NCBI RefSeq assembly: GCF_003112575.1
Contig: NZ_BEWC01000002.1
Coordinates: 1,178,001 to 1,242,000, forward strand
Source of the DNA: Streptomyces ardesiacus
GTDB taxonomy: Bacteria > Actinomycetota > Actinomycetes > Streptomycetales > Streptomycetaceae
DNA length: 64,000 nt
Direction: 5' to 3'
The position numbers and the translations under genes are program-made. Under the pieces are notes generated by a model. The model was not told the origin of the DNA and did no database searches. It saw only the letters and a program-made list of their open reading frames with translations. Shown in pieces: positions 60,382 to 64,000 of this stretch. Within the stretch, counting starts at the first letter, position 1; each line of letters begins with the position of its first letter.

Positions 60382-62820
60382 ATGGACGGCGACGGGACGC
60401 GGGACGCGCGGGGCACGCATGCGAATCCGGTACCGCGCCCGGCGGGGCCTCCCGAGGTGCCCCCCGCGCCGCCCCCGGTACCGCCCGCCGTGCCTCCCCG
60501 GCCGGCCGGCGTGCCGGGCGCGTCCGCCGTGCCCGAGCACACCCCCCGGTCCGGGTCCGCCGTCGCCACCTGGCTCGACACCGAGCGGCCGGCCGCCCGT
60601 CCCGGGATCTGGCGGTTCGGATACCGGCCCCCCGAGGAGGCTCCGCAGCGGGTCGCCCCCGTGACGGTCGTCGGCATGCTGGTTCCGCTCGGCCTGGCGA
60701 TGCTGGTCTGGTCGCTGTGGCAGCGCGGTGTCACCTCGTACCAGTACGCCCTCCTGCGCCTGTTCACGCCGGACGACTGGTGGTGGGGCGGCACGCTCGC
60801 CTCGCCCAAGGTGTTCGAGGGGCGGAACGTGCCGGCCCCGGGGGCGGAAGCCCTGGTGATCTACGAGGGCCTCGCCTTCGCCGCGCTCGTGCTGCTGGTG
60901 GCGGTGCTCGGCAGCTGGCGCGCCGTCGTGAGCCACTACGTGACCCGCAGGCCCCAGCCCGCCCGCGCCCTGCTCGCGGCGCTGCTGGCCCTCCTGGCCC
61001 TGAGCTTCGTCTTCCCCGACGCCTTCCCGGTCGTCGGATGGTCCCCGGTGCCGGTCGTCGATCCCCTCCTGTCCTTCACGGTGCTCGTCTCGGACGGCTA
61101 CGACCTGATGGCGTCCCGTCTGTACACGGACACGCTGTACACGGTCGTCACCCTGCTCGTGCTGTGGCCGTTCGCCCGTCTCGGCGGCTGGCTGCCGTAC
61201 GCGCGGACACTGCTCGCCGCCCGCCGGGCCGTCCCCGCCGCCGTCACCCCGGCCGCCCGCCCCCGCTCGCAGTGGCCCGCGCTGCGGGACACCGGACAGC
61301 ACGAGGCCGCCGACCTGCTCACCGGCGAGGTCGCCCGCGGCGGCGTGAACGACGTCGACTGCGCCCGGGTCGAGAACGCCTTCTCCGCCGCCCGGCGCGG
61401 CGCCACGCTGGACGCGTTCCGCGACACCGTGCTGCGCCGGGGCGGTGCGGCCTGGACCCACCCGTCCGGTGCCCGGGACCTGCGGCGCCGGACCGCCCGC
61501 CACGACCTGCTGACCGGGCAGGTGCGCATCGGACGCTGGGCGGCCGTCGAGCAGACCCCCCTGCCCTACCGGGACGCCGGGGCAGCCCTCGACCCGGAGG
61601 TGCTCGGCACCTCGCTGCTGGCCGTGGGCCCTCCCGGGTCCGGCAAGACCCGCGGCCTGGTCGAGCCGGTGACCGAGGCGCTCGCGCTGCAGGCGCTCAC
61701 CGGGACCTGTGCCGTCGTGGCCGTGTCCGCGCCGGGGTCCCCCCTGTGCGACGACGACGCGTTCGACGTGATCGTCCGCATCGGTGACCGGTCCTCGGTG
61801 CACGACCTGGACCCGTACGCCGAGTCCGACGATCCGGACGACGCGGCCGCGATCCTCGCCGAAGCCCTGGTGGGCGACCTCGACACGGTCGGAGCACAGG
61901 GCGCCGTCACGGCCCTGGCGCAGCTGCTCGGCCCCTTCCGGGCGGTGCACGGCCGTTTCCCCTCCCTGCCGGAACTGCACGCGCTGCTGGAGGGCGAGGA
62001 GACGGCGCTGTCCCGGCTGGGGGAGGCGCTCGCGGCGAGCGGGAACGACGTCATGCGCCGCGAACTCGACGCACGCGTCCGGCAGACCGGCGCCCCGGGC
62101 GACGCGGGCCGGGCCCTGGCGGACCGGCTGGCCCTGCTGAACCGGCCGGTGTTCGCCGACTTCTTCGGCGGCCGCGGAAAGGCCCGCCCGTTCTCCCTGC
62201 GGGCGGTCGCCCACCATCCGCTGCGGGTCCGGATCGACGTCCCCGAGCGCGGGCACGACGAGGCCTCCCGGCTGATCACCCGGCTGATCCTCGCGCAGTT
62301 CCACGCCGTGGTCAGGGAGGGCCGCCGGGAGCACTTCGTCGGCCTGGTCCTGGACGACGCGACGGGCGCCGTCACGCGGCAGTCCGTGCGCCGCATCCAG
62401 CGGCTGCGCTCGCAGAACGCGGGCGTGCTGCTCGCCCTGCGGACCGTCGGCGACGTACCGGAGGCACTGCACGGCCCGCTGTACGGCGCCGTGGGCTGCC
62501 GCATGGCCTTCTGCGGCGTCTCCACCTGGGACGGCGGCCGGTTCGCGCAGGCCTGGGGCACCGAGTGGGTGGAGACGACCGAGGTCGCCAAGCACACGGT
62601 CTTCGCCGACCAGCCGATGACGAGGTTCTTCCACGCCGTGCGCAAGCTGGTGACGGGCAAGGCGGTGACGACGGACGCGGTGACCGTCCGCCAGGTCGAG
62701 CGGGAACGCTGGTCGGCCTCCGAGCTGGCGCACGCCGTGCCGGCCGGACACGCCGTGCTGTCGCTGACCAGCGTCAAGGGGGAGCACGCGCCGCCGCTGC
62801 TGGTGAACCTGCGCGGGTGA
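60382..62820 (+). CDS. Membrane-anchored AAA ATPase, VirD4/TraD conjugative-coupling type
   Basis: An 812-residue protein. The first 85 residues are Pro/Ala-rich and disordered. Three hydrophobic segments follow (VTVVGMLVPLGLAMLVWSLW; LVIYEGLAFAALVLLVAVLGSW; ALLAALLALLALSFVFPDAF). Walker A is AVGPPGSGKTRGLVEPV (about 415) and Walker B FVGLVLDDATGAVTR (about 652); NAGVLLALRTVGDVPEALHG resembles the sensor of VirD4/TraG/TcpA ATPases. These pump DNA or protein through membranes. No relaxase, ParB or T4SS partner is adjacent. I chose ATG 60382 with CAGGGGGC upstream; 60346 would be leaderless and give 824 residues. Confidence 0.75.
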   Translation: MDGDGTRDARGTHANPVPRPAGPPEVPPAPPPVPPAVPPRPAGVPGASAVPEHTPRSGSAVATWLDTERPAARPGIWRFGYRPPEEAPQRVAPVTVVGMLVPLGLAMLVWSLWQRGVTSYQYALLRLFTPDDWWWGGTLASPKVFEGRNVPAPGAEALVIYEGLAFAALVLLVAVLGSWRAVVSHYVTRRPQPARALLAALLALLALSFVFPDAFPVVGWSPVPVVDPLLSFTVLVSDGYDLMASRLYTDTLYTVVTLLVLWPFARLGGWLPYARTLLAARRAVPAAVTPAARPRSQWPALRDTGQHEAADLLTGEVARGGVNDVDCARVENAFSAARRGATLDAFRDTVLRRGGAAWTHPSGARDLRRRTARHDLLTGQVRIGRWAAVEQTPLPYRDAGAALDPEVLGTSLLAVGPPGSGKTRGLVEPVTEALALQALTGTCAVVAVSAPGSPLCDDDAFDVIVRIGDRSSVHDLDPYAESDDPDDAAAILAEALVGDLDTVGAQGAVTALAQLLGPFRAVHGRFPSLPELHALLEGEETALSRLGEALAASGNDVMRRELDARVRQTGAPGDAGRALADRLALLNRPVFADFFGGRGKARPFSLRAVAHHPLRVRIDVPERGHDEASRLITRLILAQFHAVVREGRREHFVGLVLDDATGAVTRQSVRRIQRLRSQNAGVLLALRTVGDVPEALHGPLYGAVGCRMAFCGVSTWDGGRFAQAWGTEWVETTEVAKHTVFADQPMTRFFHAVRKLVTGKAVTTDAVTVRQVERERWSASELAHAVPAGHAVLSLTSVKGEHAPPLLVNLRG

Positions 62821-63067
62821 GCCCCGGGGGCTGCCAGGGGCGGGCACGCCGGCACCCGGGCAGCCCCGGAGCCGGGCAACCCCGGAGCCGGGCGCCCGGC
62901 ACCCGGGCACCCCGGGACTTGAGGGCCCGGGGACCGTACAGTGAGGCAGAATCGACACACGCCGTTCATACGCGACGGCCAAAAGATCACAGCGACTCCA
63001 CACCGACCCCGCAACCGGCCGCACCCAGGCCCCCGCCTCTGACGCAGACCCGAAGGCCAAGGCACCC
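62821..63067. other. Intergenic region with short GC-rich repeats
   Basis: A 14-base unit CCCCGGAGCCGGGC occurs twice, separated by AA (62864-62877 and 62880-62893), and GGCACCCGGGCA occurs at 62851-62862 and 62898-62909. The C/G runs can form hairpins that end the ATPase transcript. TACAGT at 62937-62942 is a possible -10 for the PucR-family gene, whose leader would be about 120 bases. Confidence 0.45.
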
Positions 63068-64000
63068 ATGCCCCCGACGCTCGCCTCGCTCGTCCACCAC
63101 TCGGCGCTCAAGCTGGCCGTGCGCGCCGGCGAGGACCGCCTCGACGTGCCGGTGCGCTGGGCCCACGTCAGCGAACTCGCCGACCCCGTGCCCTACATGG
63201 AGGGCGGCGAACTGCTGCTGATCACCGCCCTCAAGCTGGACGCCGAGGACCCCGAGGCGATGCGCCGGTACGTGAAGCGGCTGGTGGGCGCCGGAGTGGT
63301 GGGCCTCGGATTCGCCGTCGGCGTCAACTACGACGACATCCCCGGGGCCCTGGTGGAAGCGGCCCGCGAGGAAGGCCTGCCGCTCCTGGAGGTGCCGCGC
63401 CGCACCCCCTTCCTCGCGATCAGCAAGGCCGTGTCCGCCGCGATCGCCGCCGACCAGTACCGCGCGGTCACCGCGGGCTTCGCCGCCCAGCGCGAGCTGA
63501 CCCGGCGGACCCTGGCCGACGGCCCGGAGGGCCTGCTGGCCGCGCTCGCCGCGCAGGTCGACGGCTGGGCGGCCCTGTACGACGCCTCGGGCGCCGTCGT
63601 CGCCAGCGCGCCGGAGTGGGCGGGCCGCAGGGCCGCGCGGCTCACCGCGGACGTGCAGCGGCTGCGCGAGCGCCCGGCGCCGGCCTCGTCGGTGGTCGCC
63701 GGCGCCGGGAGCCCGGACCACCCCGAGAACGCCGACCGGGTCGAGCTGCACACCCTGGGCACCTCCCGCCGGCCCCGCTCCGCGCTCGCCGTCGGCACGG
63801 CCGCCGCCCTCGGCACCGCCGAGCGGTACGCCGTCCACTCCGCCATCGCCCTGCTGACCCTCACCACGGAACGCTCCCGCTCCCTGCACGAGGCCGGGCT
63901 GCGCATCGACGCCGCCGTCCTGCGCATGCTGCTGGCCGGCGAACCCGACCACGCGCGCACGGTCGCCGGGGACCTGTACGGCGGCCTGCTGGACGCGCCG
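63068..64000 (+). CDS. PucR-family transcriptional regulator, N-terminal part
   Basis: The first 311 residues are in the window and the gene continues past it. The N-terminal purine-catabolism (PucR) domain is LKLAVRAGEDRLDVPVRWAHVSELADPVPYMEGGELLLITALKLD...MRRYVKRLVGAGVVGLGFAVGV, followed by VPRRTPFLAISKAVSAAIA. The C-terminal helix-turn-helix lies beyond the end. PucR relatives in Streptomyces and Bacillus (GabR-type) control GABA or purine use; beside gabT, a role in GABA/polyamine control is plausible but unproven. Start ATG at 63068, MPPTLASLVHH. Confidence 0.88.
   Translation, partial: MPPTLASLVHHSALKLAVRAGEDRLDVPVRWAHVSELADPVPYMEGGELLLITALKLDAEDPEAMRRYVKRLVGAGVVGLGFAVGVNYDDIPGALVEAAREEGLPLLEVPRRTPFLAISKAVSAAIAADQYRAVTAGFAAQRELTRRTLADGPEGLLAALAAQVDGWAALYDASGAVVASAPEWAGRRAARLTADVQRLRERPAPASSVVAGAGSPDHPENADRVELHTLGTSRRPRSALAVGTAAALGTAERYAVHSAIALLTLTTERSRSLHEAGLRIDAAVLRMLLAGEPDHARTVAGDLYGGLLDAP

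Noticed and set aside
62851..62909. Short repeats after the ATPase gene as an attachment site or minisatellite
   Set aside because: Only two copies of a 14-base GC-rich unit; best explained by overlapping hairpins in a terminator.

Overview
The window is chromosomal DNA of a Streptomyces. The support is very high G+C with almost every codon ending in G or C, frequent GTG starts, the sporulation sigma factor WhiG, four clustered type I signal peptidases, an LAXTG-anchored surface protein, a DasR-type operator before a chitinase, and a gene order that (from memory) follows the S. coelicolor SCO5583-SCO5676 core region. No prophage, transposon, rRNA or tRNA was found; most of the window is vertically inherited core.

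Region 1 (1-7.8 kb): the 3' end of amtB, then glnK and glnD (nitrogen sensing), ffh (SRP GTPase), a divergent-looking patch with a lipoprotein and a methyltransferase, a 670-base gene-free gap holding a 22-bp perfect palindrome, and an SprT-like metalloprotease. Region 2 (8-15.3 kb): rpsP-khpA-rimM-trmD-rplS, the signal peptidases sipW/X/Y/Z, a Nudix hydrolase and a DUF2469 protein. Region 3 (15.4-21.2 kb): yraN-yifB-dprA (DNA processing), whiG, a TetR regulator and an M23 endopeptidase. Region 4 (21.4-27.5 kb): rpsB-tsf-pyrH-frr-cdsA (translation factors, UMP kinase, phospholipid synthesis), a terminator, two CRISPR-like repeats with one 33-base spacer, and rlmN.

Region 5 (27.5-36.1 kb): a TPP riboswitch controlling a thiamine ABC importer (thiB-thiP-thiQ), a mycothiol-dependent isomerase-like protein, the LAETG surface protein, a VOC protein and an ABC ATPase/permease pair. 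Region 6 (36.3-54.3 kb): polyamine catabolism and uptake. An Lrp-type regulator and an aminotransferase diverge from an aldehyde dehydrogenase and a polyamine-binding lipoprotein; further on a second aldehyde dehydrogenase, a second binding protein, potABC and a PuuB-like oxidoreductase form one operon. Between them lie an HXXEE membrane protein, a serine hydrolase, a phosphodiesterase, adenosine deaminase, two small DUF4190-type membrane proteins and a NADAR protein. The likely flow is polyamine import, oxidation or transamination to an aldehyde, aldehyde oxidation to GABA or a GABA conjugate, and GabT to succinic semialdehyde.

Region 7 (54.4-64 kb): a small unknown protein, a GH18 chitinase with a DasR-like operator in its promoter, a PAP2 phosphatase, a TPR protein, a gene-free stretch with mutually exclusive RNA pairings, gabT, a membrane-anchored VirD4/TraD-like ATPase and the start of a PucR-family regulator that runs off the window. 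The points most worth checking are the CRISPR-like pair (26260-26348), the thiB leader with its sequestered ribosome-binding site, the switch-like intergenic structure at 58566-58668, and the unexpectedly long sipX reading frame.
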